Of a DNA stretch of 64,000 bases, positions 1 through 8,875 are shown one piece after another (positions within the stretch are counted from its first letter, which is position 1; each line of letters begins with the position of its first letter). Under the pieces are notes generated by a model that was not told the origin of the DNA, ran no database searches, and was given only the letters and a program-made list of their open reading frames with translations. Origin of the DNA: Klebsiella variicola (lineage in GTDB: Bacteria > Pseudomonadota > Gammaproteobacteria > Enterobacterales > Enterobacteriaceae); assembly GCF_000828055.2 (NCBI RefSeq), contig NZ_CP010523.2, forward strand, positions 4,030,001 through 4,094,000, written 5' to 3'. A program made the position numbers and the translations under genes.

Positions 1-3
1 ATT

Positions 4-624
4 ATGTTTAAGAAAACCTGTCTGACGCTGGCCGTACTGGCGCTAGGGGGCTGTCGCATCGTCTCGCAGCAGGAGCTGGCAGACCTGAAATCCCCGCCCA
101 ACCCGCATATGGCGAATATGGATAAAACCTGGCAGCAGAGCATCGTACCGCAGGTGGTGACGAAAGCGCGTCCGGCGGCGGAACTGATGAGCGCGCTCAA
201 GGCGGCAAAAGACATTGATAGCGCCTGTAAAACCCTCGGCTACCGTGCGCAGGATGAAAACCCCTGCATCTTCTACGTCAAGGTTTCAGGCACCGTCAGC
301 AAACTCGATACCGCCTCGCGCAGCGGCAAAATGACCCTGTCCGACGCCAGCGTCGGCAAGGTGACGGTGCAGATTGGCCCTACCCTGCGCGGCACCCAGC
401 TGCGCGACGGCTACAGCGGCGCCAGCTATCAGGACTTTAATGACCAGGTGCTGTTCGGCGAGTACAGCAAGAATATCAACAGTCAGGCGGTCAAAATGAT
501 TCAGACAGCCAACGTCAAAACCGGCGACAGCGTGGAGGTGTACGGCGTCTTCTCGGCCTGGGATATTCCGCAAACCCTCCCGGAAATTACCCCGGCGAAA
601 ATCATTCATGCGGGGGGACAATAA
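4..624 (+). CDS. DUF2291 family lipoprotein of a sugar ABC transporter locus
   Basis: The 206-residue product starts with a short basic n-region, a hydrophobic stretch and a lipobox-like ALGGC with Cys at residue 17, so it should be an exported lipoprotein. The rest resembles the DUF2291 family, which is repeatedly found beside ribose-type ABC importers; its molecular role is not established. The gene ends 1 nt before the ATG of the RbsA-like ATPase, so the two are almost certainly co-transcribed. The 5' end lies 4 nt from the window edge, so its ribosome binding site and any upstream partner, such as a binding protein, cannot be seen. Confidence 0.8.
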   Translation: MFKKTCLTLAVLALGGCRIVSQQELADLKSPPNPHMANMDKTWQQSIVPQVVTKARPAAELMSALKAAKDIDSACKTLGYRAQDENPCIFYVKVSGTVSKLDTASRSGKMTLSDASVGKVTVQIGPTLRGTQLRDGYSGASYQDFNDQVLFGEYSKNINSQAVKMIQTANVKTGDSVEVYGVFSAWDIPQTLPEITPAKIIHAGGQ

Positions 625-625
625 T

Positions 626-2170
626 ATGGCGCCGCACGATCTCGTCGCTCCCCAGCCCGTTGAGTCCGAAGTGATTATCGAAACCCGCGGCCTGTCGCGC
701 GTCTATCCCGGCGTGACCGCCCTGGATAATGTCAATTACCGGGTCTATCGAAATAAGGTCAACGTGCTGATCGGAGAAAATGGTGCGGGTAAATCCACCA
801 TGATGAAAATGCTTGCCGGTGTGGAAACGCCCTCTTCCGGGCAAATTATTCTCGATGGCGAAGCGGTTTCATTACAGTCGACGCATCAGGCAGAAAAACT
901 GGGCATCAGTATTATTTTTCAGGAACTGAATTTATTCCCCAATATGAATGTGATGGACAACATCTTCATGGCGAATGAATTCTTTCAGAAAGGACGCATT
1001 AACGAAAAATACCAGTACGCGCTGGCCAAATCGCTGCTGGAACGGCTGGAGCTGGATGTCGATCCTTATGCTCCGCTGGGTGAACTCGGTATCGGCCACC
1101 AGCAGTTAGTCGAGATTGCCCGCGCCCTGTCGAAAGACACCCGGGTGCTGATCATGGACGAACCCACCTCGGCGCTGAGCCAGTCTGAGGTCAAAGTGCT
1201 GTTCAAGGTGATCGCGCAGCTTAAACGCCGCGGCGTGACCATCATCTATATCTCGCATCGCCTCGAAGAGCTGATGGAGATTGGCGACAACATCACCATT
1301 TTCCGCGACGGTCGTTTTATCAGCGAGCGTCACGTCAGCGACGCCAGCGTTCCGTGGATCATCGAGCAGATGGTCGGTGATAAGAAAAAACACTTTGATT
1401 ATCAACCGGCGCCGAAAGGCGACGCAGTGCTTGACGTCAAAGGGCTGACCGCGCTGCATCCGAGCGGCGGCTACAAACTTAATGACGTCACCTTCACCCT
1501 CAGCAAAGGCGAAGTGATCGGTATTTACGGCCTGCTGGGCGCCGGACGCACCGAGCTGTTTAAAGGTCTGGTCGGCTTGATGCCCTGCCAGCGCGGCGAG
1601 GTGCATCTTAACGGCGAAAGCATCGGCAAATCTCGCTTTCAACAGCGCCTGAAAAAGGGGCTGGCGCTGGTGCCGGAGGACCGTCAGGGCGAAGGCGTGG
1701 TGCAGATGATGTCGATTCAGGCCAACATGACGCTCTCTGATTTCAGCCTGCAGGGGTTCCGCCGCGCCTGGCGCTGGTTGAATCCGCAGAAAGAAGAGTC
1801 CTGCGTGAAAGAGATGATCCAGCAGCTGGCGATCAAGGTCAGCGACGCCACATTGCCCATCACCTCGCTGAGCGGCGGCAATCAACAAAAAGTGGTGCTG
1901 GGTAAAGCGCTGATGACCCAGCCGCAGGTGGTGTTCCTCGACGAACCGACGCGCGGCATCGACGTCGGCGCGAAAACCGACGTCTATCACCTGATCGGCA
2001 AAATGGCTCAGCAGGGGCTGGCGGTGATGTTCTCATCTTCGGAACTGGATGAGGTGATGGCCCTTGCCGACCGCATTCTGGTGATGGCCGATGGCCGCAT
2101 TACCGCCGATCTACCGCGTCACGCGGTGACCCGCGAACAGTTAATCGCGGCTTCAACACCTCAAGATTAA
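626..2170 (+). CDS. Ribose-type sugar ABC transporter ATP-binding protein (RbsA-like)
   Basis: This 514-residue protein has two fused ABC ATPase domains, the architecture of carbohydrate uptake (CUT2) ATPases. The first domain has an intact Walker A GENGAGKST at residues 50-58, a LGIGHQQ signature and Walker B LIMDEPTS. The second has the degenerate P-loop GLLGAGRTE usual for this family, plus LSGGNQQK and VFLDEPTRG. The ATG at 626 is chosen over the one at 608 because GGGGGGAC lies at a proper distance upstream and the gene then abuts the preceding stop. It should energise import through the RbsC-like permease that follows 17 nt later. The transported sugar or polyol cannot be read from the sequence. 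Confidence 0.9.
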   Translation: MAPHDLVAPQPVESEVIIETRGLSRVYPGVTALDNVNYRVYRNKVNVLIGENGAGKSTMMKMLAGVETPSSGQIILDGEAVSLQSTHQAEKLGISIIFQELNLFPNMNVMDNIFMANEFFQKGRINEKYQYALAKSLLERLELDVDPYAPLGELGIGHQQLVEIARALSKDTRVLIMDEPTSALSQSEVKVLFKVIAQLKRRGVTIIYISHRLEELMEIGDNITIFRDGRFISERHVSDASVPWIIEQMVGDKKKHFDYQPAPKGDAVLDVKGLTALHPSGGYKLNDVTFTLSKGEVIGIYGLLGAGRTELFKGLVGLMPCQRGEVHLNGESIGKSRFQQRLKKGLALVPEDRQGEGVVQMMSIQANMTLSDFSLQGFRRAWRWLNPQKEESCVKEMIQQLAIKVSDATLPITSLSGGNQQKVVLGKALMTQPQVVFLDEPTRGIDVGAKTDVYHLIGKMAQQGLAVMFSSSELDEVMALADRILVMADGRITADLPRHAVTREQLIAASTPQD

Positions 2171-2187
2171 TCAGGCTGGAATCCATC

Positions 2188-3255
2188 ATGAACCAGAAAT
2201 ATATGATTTATATGTACCTGCTGAAGGCCCGCACCTTTATCGCCCTCCTGCTGGTGATCGCGTTCTTCAGCGTGATGGTACCCAACTTCCTGACCGCCTC
2301 TAACCTGCTGATCATGACCCAGCACGTGGCGATCACCGGCCTGCTGGCCATCGGCATGACGCTGGTCATTCTCACCGGCGGCATTGATTTGTCCGTCGGC
2401 GCGGTGGCGGGGATCTGCGGCATGGTGGCGGGCGCGCTGCTGACCAACGGCCTGCCGCTGTGGAACGGCGATATCCTCTTCTTTAATGTCCCGGAGGTGA
2501 TCCTCTGCGTGGCGATCTTCGGCGTGCTGGTCGGTCTGGTCAACGGCGCGGTGATCACCCGCTTCGGCGTGGCGCCGTTTATCTGCACCTTAGGCATGAT
2601 GTACGTCGCCCGCGGCTCCGCGCTGCTGTTTAACGACGGGAGCACCTACCCGAATCTCAATGGCATGGAAGCGCTGGGCAACACCGGTTTCGCCACCCTC
2701 GGCTCCGGCACCCTGCTCGGCGTCTATCTGCCGATCTGGCTGATGATCGGCTTCCTCGTGCTGGGCTACTGGCTGACCACCAAAACGCCGCTTGGCCGCT
2801 ACATCTACGCCATCGGCGGCAATGAGTCTGCCGCCCGCCTCGCCGGCGTGCCGATCGTGAAAGCGAAAATATTCGTCTATGCCTTCTCCGGCCTGTGCGC
2901 GGCGTTTGTCGGCCTGATCGTCGCATCGCAGCTGCAAACCGCGCACCCGATGACCGGCAACATGTTTGAGATGGACGCCATCGGCGCCACCGTGCTCGGC
3001 GGCACTGCGCTGGCCGGCGGCCGCGGCCGGGTAACCGGGTCAATTATCGGCGCCTTCGTCATCGTCTTCCTTGCCGACGGCATGGTGATGATGGGCGTTA
3101 GCGACTTCTGGCAGATGGTGATTAAAGGCGTGGTGATCGTCACCGCTGTGGTCGTCGACCAGTTCCAGCAGAAGCTGCAGAGCAAGGTCATCCTGATGCG
3201 CCGCCACGAGGAGAAACTGGCCGCCATCCCCCCCAACGGCGCCACCTCCAGCTAA
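2188..3255 (+). CDS. Ribose-type sugar ABC transporter permease (RbsC-like)
   Basis: This is a 355-residue polytopic membrane protein of the BPD_transp_2 family (RbsC/XylH type). It shows the family motifs ILTGGIDLSVG near residue 70 and a GGxxLAGGRG stretch (GGTALAGGRGRV) near 270, followed by hydrophobic spans. It is the inner-membrane channel for the preceding double ATPase, 17 nt downstream of it. No periplasmic binding protein gene is visible inside the window, so the locus must continue to the left or use a distant one. The C-terminus is a charged cytoplasmic tail, a little longer than in RbsC. Confidence 0.9.
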   Translation: MNQKYMIYMYLLKARTFIALLLVIAFFSVMVPNFLTASNLLIMTQHVAITGLLAIGMTLVILTGGIDLSVGAVAGICGMVAGALLTNGLPLWNGDILFFNVPEVILCVAIFGVLVGLVNGAVITRFGVAPFICTLGMMYVARGSALLFNDGSTYPNLNGMEALGNTGFATLGSGTLLGVYLPIWLMIGFLVLGYWLTTKTPLGRYIYAIGGNESAARLAGVPIVKAKIFVYAFSGLCAAFVGLIVASQLQTAHPMTGNMFEMDAIGATVLGGTALAGGRGRVTGSIIGAFVIVFLADGMVMMGVSDFWQMVIKGVVIVTAVVVDQFQQKLQSKVILMRRHEEKLAAIPPNGATSS

Positions 3256-3315
3256 CCGGCAACGATTCACATCTTCCGCCGGGCCTGGTGCCCGGCTCAG
3301 CGAAAGGGAAAAAAT

Positions 3316-4113
3316 ATGCAACGAGATTTCCAGAACAAAACGGTGGTGATCACCGGCGCCTGCCGCGGCATCGGCGCAGGTATTGCGGAGCGCTTTGCCC
3401 GCGACGGCGCGAATCTGGTGATGGTCTCCAACGCCGAGCGCGTTCACGAGACCGCCGAAACCCTGCGTCAGCGCTATCAGGCGGATATTTTATCGCTGCA
3501 GGTCGATGTCACCGATGAAGCCCAGGTTCAGGGGCTATATGAGCAGGCCGCCGCGCGCTTCGGCACCATTGACGTCTCCATTCAGAACGCCGGGGTGATC
3601 ACCATCGATTACTACGACCGGATGCCAAAAGCCGATTTCGAAAAAGTGCTGGCGGTCAACACCACCGGCGTGTGGCTGTGCTGCCGCGAGGCGGCCAAAT
3701 ATATGGTGAAACAGAATCACGGCAGCCTGATCAATACCTCTTCCGGCCAGGGGCGACAGGGCTTTATCTACACGCCGCATTATGCCGCCAGCAAAATGGG
3801 CGTGATCGGCATTACCCAAAGCCTGGCTCACGAGCTGGCGCCGTGGAATATCACCGTCAACGCCTTCTGCCCGGGCATTATTGAAAGCGAAATGTGGGAT
3901 TACAACGATCGCGTGTGGGGCGAAATTCTCAGCACCGAGCAGAAGCGCTACGGCAAGGGCGAACTGATGGCCGAGTGGGTCGAGGGCATTCCGATGAAAC
4001 GCGCCGGTAAACCGGAAGACGTGGCCGGGCTGGTGGCCTTCCTCGCCTCCGACGACGCGCGCTATCTCACCGGGCAGACCATCAATATCGATGGCGGTTT
4101 GATTATGTCGTAA
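3316..4113 (+). CDS. SDR family oxidoreductase
   Basis: A classical short-chain dehydrogenase/reductase of 265 residues. The NAD(P)-binding TGACRGIG lies at residues 13-20, the NAG motif at 91-93, and the catalytic set is Ser142/143, Tyr156 and Lys160. The closing DGG-type end (INIDGGLIMS) is typical of sugar-alcohol and 3-oxoacyl reductase-like members. It lies 60 nt after the RbsC-like permease with AGGGA before the ATG, so it is probably in the same operon and oxidises the imported sugar or polyol. That substrate assignment is inference from position only. Confidence 0.85.
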   Translation: MQRDFQNKTVVITGACRGIGAGIAERFARDGANLVMVSNAERVHETAETLRQRYQADILSLQVDVTDEAQVQGLYEQAAARFGTIDVSIQNAGVITIDYYDRMPKADFEKVLAVNTTGVWLCCREAAKYMVKQNHGSLINTSSGQGRQGFIYTPHYAASKMGVIGITQSLAHELAPWNITVNAFCPGIIESEMWDYNDRVWGEILSTEQKRYGKGELMAEWVEGIPMKRAGKPEDVAGLVAFLASDDARYLTGQTINIDGGLIMS

Positions 4114-4290
4114 TCCCCCGCGGGTTAGCGGGCCCCATCGCCCGAATAAGGCGTCCCGCATTGGCGCCACCACGCCGGGACGGCCCCCCGGTGGCGCTTC
4201 GCTTACCGGGGCTACGTAACACCGCCGAAAGGTTGCCCGGATAAGGCGCTACGCGCCGCCATTCGGGAAACAGGGCTCCCGACGTTCGAC
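4114..4290. repeat. REP-like palindromic repeats between two SDR genes
   Basis: The 200-nt gap between the two dehydrogenase genes holds several GC-rich inverted repeats of the REP type. Examples are a block around 4191-4215 (CGGTGGCGCTTCGCTTACCG followed by a GGCTAC tail) and one around 4233-4266 (CCGGATAAGGCGC then GCGCCGCCATTCGGG). The same TGGCGCTTCGCTTACC core recurs at 23751, 55365 and 55587. Such elements usually lie in 3' regions and can stabilise or terminate the upstream transcript, so the second dehydrogenase may be expressed at a different level. Confidence 0.6.
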
Positions 4291-4314
4291 ACTATATTGA
4301 AGAGAGTAAACATT

Positions 4315-5100
4315 ATGATCGGTAAAGATTTTGCACAGCAGCTGTTTAACCTGCAGGGGCGCGTCGCCTTCGTCACCGGCGCCGGCAGCGGTATCGGCCA
4401 GACCATCGCCTGCAGCCTCGCCAGCGCGGGTGCGCGGGTAGTCTGTTTTGATCTTCGCGACGACGGCGGGCTGGCAGAAACGGTCAGCCATATTGAATCC
4501 ATCGGCGGTCAGGCTTGTTCTTATACCGGCGATGTCCGCCAGATTGCCGACCTGCGCGCCGCCGTCGCGCTGGCCAAAAACCGCTTTGGCCGCCTCGACA
4601 TCGCCGTCAACGCCGCCGGGATCGCCAACGCCAATCCGGCGCTGGAGATGGAGAGCGAGCAATGGCAGCGGGTGATCGATATCAATCTCACCGGCGTATG
4701 GAACTCCTGCAAAGCGGAAGCGGAACTGATGCTGGAGTCCGGCGGCGGGTCGATTATCAATATCGCCTCGATGTCGGGGATTATCGTTAACCGCGGCCTC
4801 GACCAGGCACATTACAACTGCTCTAAAGCCGGCGTGATCCATCTGTCGAAAAGCCTGGCGATGGAGTGGGTGGGCAAAGGGATCCGCGTCAATTCCATCA
4901 GCCCGGGATATACCGCCACGCCGATGAATACCCGTCCGGAGATGGTGCACCAGACCCGCGAGTTTGAAAGCCAGACGCCGATGCAGCGAATGGCGAAGGT
5001 GGAAGAGATGGCCGGCCCGGCGCTGTTCCTCGCCAGCGACGCCGCCTCGTTCTGCACCGGCGTAGACCTGGTGGTCGACGGCGGGTTTGTCTGCTGGTGA
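4315..5100 (+). CDS. SDR family oxidoreductase (second copy type)
   Basis: A second classical SDR of 261 residues, clearly distinct from the first. It has TGAGSGIG at residues 21-28, a NAAG motif at 99-102, and catalytic Ser152, Tyr167 and Lys171, ending in DLVVDGGFVCW. The ATG at 4315 is favoured over the TTG at 4297 because AAGAGAG at 4300-4306 is a suitable ribosome binding site. It is co-oriented with the ABC importer and first SDR but separated from them by REP-like repeats. Two consecutive oxidoreductases suggest successive oxidation and reduction steps on one sugar or polyol; the substrate is unknown. Confidence 0.85.
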   Translation: MIGKDFAQQLFNLQGRVAFVTGAGSGIGQTIACSLASAGARVVCFDLRDDGGLAETVSHIESIGGQACSYTGDVRQIADLRAAVALAKNRFGRLDIAVNAAGIANANPALEMESEQWQRVIDINLTGVWNSCKAEAELMLESGGGSIINIASMSGIIVNRGLDQAHYNCSKAGVIHLSKSLAMEWVGKGIRVNSISPGYTATPMNTRPEMVHQTREFESQTPMQRMAKVEEMAGPALFLASDAASFCTGVDLVVDGGFVCW

Positions 5101-5115
5101 TCCTCTCCTGCTTCA

Positions 5116-5136
5116 GGGCGCCACGCTGCGGCGCCC
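5116..5136. terminator. GC-rich hairpin between convergent SDR and GST genes
   Basis: Perfect 7-bp arms GGGCGCC (5116-5122) and GGCGCCC (5130-5136) enclose a 7-nt loop between the stops of two convergent genes. There is no T-tract, so it may be a bidirectional transcript-end structure rather than a classical terminator. Confidence 0.4.
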
Positions 5137-5152
5137 CTCTCCATCCCTGCCG

Positions 5153-5758
5153 TTAAACCAGCGGATACTGTTGAAATACCGGCAGCGCCTCCCCCTTCTC
5201 CGCCAGCGCGCGGATATGAGGAAACGCCGCTGCCGACACCACCGCCGGGATCATCAACTGGATAAAGGACCAGACCACCGTGCTGGTGACCAGCACCTGA
5301 TCCGGCTGCGCGGCGGCGGCGCGGTCTGCCAGCCGGGCGTCCCATTCCCGACAGGCGGCGAGCAGTTGGCCGGTCACCCGGGCTATCCACGGCTGATGCT
5401 GCTTCTCTTCCGGCCGCAGACGGTGCTCATAAACATGCTGGACCGCTTTTTCACTGGCGGCGAGGATCACCCCCAGCAGGTGCAGATCGCGGGCCAGCGC
5501 CTCGGGATGCGCGGGAAGCAGCCGGCGCCCGGTGGGATTGGTCGTTTCGAAATAGTGGAGGATCAGGGTGGAGTCCATCAGTTGCGTCCCGTTATCGAGC
5601 ACCACCGTCGGCGCCTTGACCACCGGATTAATACGGGAAAATTCGTCAAAGCCGCTAAAGACCGAGAGCGGCAGGCTCTCGAATTCCACGCCATAGAGCG
5701 CCAGAGAAACCGCCACGCGTCTTACATAAGGTGAATCCATCATACCAATGAGTTTCAT
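5153..5758 (-). CDS. Glutathione S-transferase family protein
   Basis: The 201-residue product has an N-terminal thioredoxin-fold GST domain that starts MKLIGMMDSPYVRR. A cis-Pro region follows (VVKAPTVVLDNG) with the glutathione-contacting MDST, and then an all-helical C-terminal domain. The ATG at 5758 is preferred to a GTG at 5764 because AGGAG lies 6 nt before it. The gene is divergent from a LysR regulator that begins at 6012, a common regulatory arrangement. It probably conjugates or reduces electrophiles with glutathione; the substrate is unknown. Confidence 0.85.
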   Translation of the reverse strand: MKLIGMMDSPYVRRVAVSLALYGVEFESLPLSVFSGFDEFSRINPVVKAPTVVLDNGTQLMDSTLILHYFETTNPTGRRLLPAHPEALARDLHLLGVILAASEKAVQHVYEHRLRPEEKQHQPWIARVTGQLLAACREWDARLADRAAAAQPDQVLVTSTVVWSFIQLMIPAVVSAAAFPHIRALAEKGEALPVFQQYPLV

Positions 5759-5845
5759 CGTCACTCCTGCCTGCGATAAAGGGGTTGCGGCTTTACCTTA
5801 CTGGAAAACCGAGGCCGCGAATATCACGGGATACTTACCGCAATG

Positions 5846-5860
5846 GTTAGTCAAACTAAC
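5846..5860. promoter_or_regulatory. Candidate LysR-family operator (T-N11-A palindrome)
   Basis: A perfect inverted repeat GTTAGT-CAA-ACTAAC lies in the 253-nt region between the divergent GST and LysR genes. Its T47/A59 spacing fits the T-N11-A rule for LysR-type regulators. It is the only perfect palindrome of this kind I saw in that interval. Confidence 0.55.
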
Positions 5861-6011
5861 AGATTGGCGATTCGCGGTAGCCCTCCAGTTCCCCTTGTGC
5901 TATACCGACTGAGGCAGCATTTGGCTCCTTTTCAGCCTGTTTGCAGCGGCTTTAAAAGCCGCTAACCCGGTAGTAACGTTAACGTATCGACTCACTGACA
6001 GAGAAACCACC

Positions 6012-6905
6012 ATGGCAGATTTTCCCCCTGTCGCCAGCCTGCGCAGCTTTGAGGCGGTGGCGCGCCTCGGCAGCGTGACGCAGGCCGCCCACGAGTTGAG
6101 CGTGACCCATTCGGCGGTCAGCCAGCACATCAAACAGCTGGAAGCGCTGGTCGGCGTCACGCTCTTTATCCGCCACGGCCGCGGGGTGCGCATCACAGAA
6201 GAAGGACGGCTCTATGCCCTGCAAATCCGCGAGGCGTTACAGCACATCGCCGACGCCACGCGCATGGTGCAGATCAAACCCCGCACCCTGGAAGTGACCC
6301 TGGCGACGCTCCCCTCCTTTGGCTGCCACTGGCTGCTGCCGCGGCTGGCGCGCTTTCAGGCGCGGCATCCGCAGATCGCGGTGCGCCTGCTGACCAGCCT
6401 GGCGGTGGTTAACCTGCAACAGGAGGGTATTGATCTGGCCATTCGCATGGGGCAAGGCGACTGGGAGGGGATGGAAAGCCGGCATCTGTTTGCCGATGAA
6501 CAACTGGTGGTGGCCGCGCCGCATTATCGCAGCGGCGACCTGCCGACCACCCCGCAGGCGATCGCCGCCAGCGATATTATTTTTTCCATGGAGTCCTGGC
6601 ATGCCTGGTGCAGCCAGGCGGGACTGGAAAAGCCGATCGTCCCCGCGGGCCTGCGTCTGAACGACTCCAATCTGGTGCTGGAGGCGGTCCGCCTGGGGGC
6701 CGGCGTAGCGCTGGAGCGGCGCTCGCTGGTGGCGGGGGCGATAGCCCGCGGCGAGCTGGTGCAGCTCACCGCCGTCACCGTCCCCTACCCCTGGCACTAC
6801 TGGCTAACCGTCTCCCCGCAGGCGGAGAACCGGCCGGAAGTCGCCCGGTTCATCGCCTGGCTGGGGGAGGAGATCGCCCTCTGGCGCCAGCAAATCAGCG
6901 CTTAG
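6012..6905 (+). CDS. LysR family transcriptional regulator (GcvA-like)
   Basis: A 297-residue LTTR with a winged HTH in the first 60 residues (GSVTQAAHELSVTHSAVSQ) and a GcvA/AmpR-like effector-binding domain (PSFGCHWLLPRL). It is divergent from the GST gene and most likely controls that gene and itself through the palindrome at 5846. Its stop codon overlaps the stop of the convergent mechanosensitive channel gene by 3 nt. The inducer cannot be predicted. Confidence 0.88.
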   Translation: MADFPPVASLRSFEAVARLGSVTQAAHELSVTHSAVSQHIKQLEALVGVTLFIRHGRGVRITEEGRLYALQIREALQHIADATRMVQIKPRTLEVTLATLPSFGCHWLLPRLARFQARHPQIAVRLLTSLAVVNLQQEGIDLAIRMGQGDWEGMESRHLFADEQLVVAAPHYRSGDLPTTPQAIAASDIIFSMESWHAWCSQAGLEKPIVPAGLRLNDSNLVLEAVRLGAGVALERRSLVAGAIARGELVQLTAVTVPYPWHYWLTVSPQAENRPEVARFIAWLGEEIALWRQQISA

Positions 6906-8158
6906 CCTTCGGCCGACGGCGGCAGGCCCGTCCGGGCGGCGTGCTCCTGGGAGAGACGCCAGAAATCGTGCCCGGCGGGATACTGATAAAGTCGCAGGGA
7001 AAACTGTCCGGCCACCGCGGTAATGTACTCAAATATCGCCGACTGGGTGTTTTCGTAGTCTTTCCACAGCGTCGAGGAGGTGAAGCAGTAAATCTCCAGC
7101 GGGATGCCCGACGGCGACGGTTTCAGCGTTCTCGCCACAATGTACATCTCCTTAATAATATCCGGTCGCTCGGCGAGATAGTGCATCAGATAGTGGCGAA
7201 ACAGGGTCAGGTTGGTCAGCCCGTTATCGACAAACCAGCGGTCGGCCACGCCGCCGGGATCCCGGCCGTCAAGCAGCGTGCCCAAAGGCTCACTCACCCC
7301 GCGGATGGTTAGCATCGAGGAGAGCATCTCCTGGTCGAGAAAACGCACCGAGTGCTGATCGATGGCGATACTGCGCATGATCCGCCGCGCCCCGGAGGAG
7401 AACATCGCCTGCCAGTTGGTATAGGTCTCGGTGAGGAAATTCTTCGTCGGGATGCGGGAGATGGTATTGTCCCAGTTGCGGATGGTAATGGTGTGCAGCG
7501 CGATATCCGTCACTTCACCGCTGAGGTTCTTGTCAGGCATTTCAATCCAGTCCCCCAGCTGGATAACGTCGTTAGACGACAACTGAACGTTCGCCACCAG
7601 CGACAGCAGGGTATGCTGGAACACGATCATCAGCACCGCCGCCACGGCCCCCAGACTGGAGATAATAATGATCGGCGATTTGTTCGACATCACGGCGAGG
7701 ATCATAATCGCCGCCAGGATGTGAACTAAGATTTTGCCTATCTGGATATAGCCCTTAATGGAATGATTTTTACGTTTGGTCTTTCGCAGATAAGAGCTGT
7801 TGACAATATCCAGCATCTCGTTGAAAAACACCGACATAAAAATAAAAAACAAGATCCCGCAGATGGTATTAATCGCCGTCACCAGCGATGCCGGCATCGC
7901 CGGCATAAACTGCAGGACGTAATAGACGATAATAACCGGAATGAAATTGGACAGTTTTTCGGCGATGCGTCGATCCTTCTCCAGCGGCACATCCTGTTTG
8001 TGGCTACTAAAGAAGACCTTACGCACCACTTTAATCAGCAAGAACTTGCATAAAAGATGGGCAAATATGCCGGAGACCAGCAGCAGAATAAGATTAAACC
8101 CCACCGCCAGCGCCGGATTACTCTCAATAAACGTCAGTAGATGATTCACATACGCCAT
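6902..8158 (-). CDS. YbdG-type MscS-family mechanosensitive channel
   Basis: The 418-residue membrane protein has several N-terminal spans and then the MscS pore and beta domain, with SSLGAVAAVLMIVFQHTLLS as pore-lining helix. The WxxM-loop region reads GDWIEMPDKNLSGEVTDIALH and the next segment TITIRNWDNTISRIPTKNF. These match the YbdG/YnaI-like group, and the protein is a clear paralogue of the channel at 60492-61736. It should open on membrane tension during hypo-osmotic shock. It lies near the betaine genes, which act in the opposite osmotic direction, but no common regulation is visible. Confidence 0.85.
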   Translation of the reverse strand: MAYVNHLLTFIESNPALAVGFNLILLLVSGIFAHLLCKFLLIKVVRKVFFSSHKQDVPLEKDRRIAEKLSNFIPVIIVYYVLQFMPAMPASLVTAINTICGILFFIFMSVFFNEMLDIVNSSYLRKTKRKNHSIKGYIQIGKILVHILAAIMILAVMSNKSPIIIISSLGAVAAVLMIVFQHTLLSLVANVQLSSNDVIQLGDWIEMPDKNLSGEVTDIALHTITIRNWDNTISRIPTKNFLTETYTNWQAMFSSGARRIMRSIAIDQHSVRFLDQEMLSSMLTIRGVSEPLGTLLDGRDPGGVADRWFVDNGLTNLTLFRHYLMHYLAERPDIIKEMYIVARTLKPSPSGIPLEIYCFTSSTLWKDYENTQSAIFEYITAVAGQFSLRLYQYPAGHDFWRLSQEHAARTGLPPSAEG

Positions 8159-8382
8159 GCTTTATCGCCTGAATAACTATGCCATTTCGCTGACTGCTTT
8201 ATCACAAGGGCATATATTTGGAAAATAAATCTATCCGCATCATGGCATATCGCTTAGCGTAACGTCCATGCGCGCACCGCTTCTAATCATTCACAGAAAA
8301 TATGTCAGAGTTTGCATTAATCATTCCCTACGCTCACTATAAAGAGGCTTGTTATGAGGACGGAATAAGTCCAGGAGGAAAC

Positions 8383-8829
8383 ATGTTTAAAGCGCTTACC
8401 GCTATCATCACCTTAGCCGCCTCCGCCAGCGTCATGGCGCAAGGCGATGTCACGTTGAACAGTCTGGCCCACGATGCCGCCACCCGGGCGTCGTTTAACC
8501 AGATGGTCAAAGGCCATCAGCTACCCGCCTGGGTAACCACCGGCGGCACCGGTTCACCGGCGCAGACGGTGAAGCTGGGTAGCGAATCCTGGCAGGTGTT
8601 AAGCGCCTGCAAACCCCACGACTGCGGTCATGAACGTATCGCGGTGATCTGGTCCGAGAAAAGCAAACAGATGTCCGGCGTGTACTCGGTGGTCGATGAA
8701 AAAACCGACCAGGAGAAGCTGACCTGGCTTAACGTCAGCGATGCCCTGTCCATCGATGGCAAAACCGTGCTGTTTGCCGCCCTCAGCGGCAGCCTCGACA
8801 ACCATCCGGACGCCTTTAACTACCCGTAA
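8383..8829 (+). CDS. ivy: Ivy family C-type lysozyme inhibitor
   Basis: The ATG at 8383 follows a strong AGGAGG (8373-8378). It gives a 148-residue precursor with a signal peptide cleaved after about residue 19 (ASASVMA-QG). The mature protein carries the Ivy signature loop CKPHDC at residues 76-81. In characterised Ivy proteins this disulfide-closed loop inserts its His into the active site of vertebrate C-type lysozyme. The protein is expected in the periplasm, where it protects peptidoglycan. An upstream in-frame ATG at 8302 would add 27 residues before the signal peptide and is not credible. Confidence 0.87.
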   Translation: MFKALTAIITLAASASVMAQGDVTLNSLAHDAATRASFNQMVKGHQLPAWVTTGGTGSPAQTVKLGSESWQVLSACKPHDCGHERIAVIWSEKSKQMSGVYSVVDEKTDQEKLTWLNVSDALSIDGKTVLFAALSGSLDNHPDAFNYP

Positions 8830-8838
8830 CCGCCCGTC

Positions 8839-8867
8839 GCCCCCGTCAGCCTTTCCCCGACGGGGGC
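8839..8867. terminator. Hairpin between convergent ivy and betT
   Basis: Perfect 9-bp arms GCCCCCGTC (8839-8847) and GACGGGGGC (8859-8867) with an 11-nt loop lie between the two converging stops. There is no strong T-tract on either strand, so the call as a bidirectional terminator is moderate. Confidence 0.5.
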
Positions 8868-8875
8868 TCCCCTGA

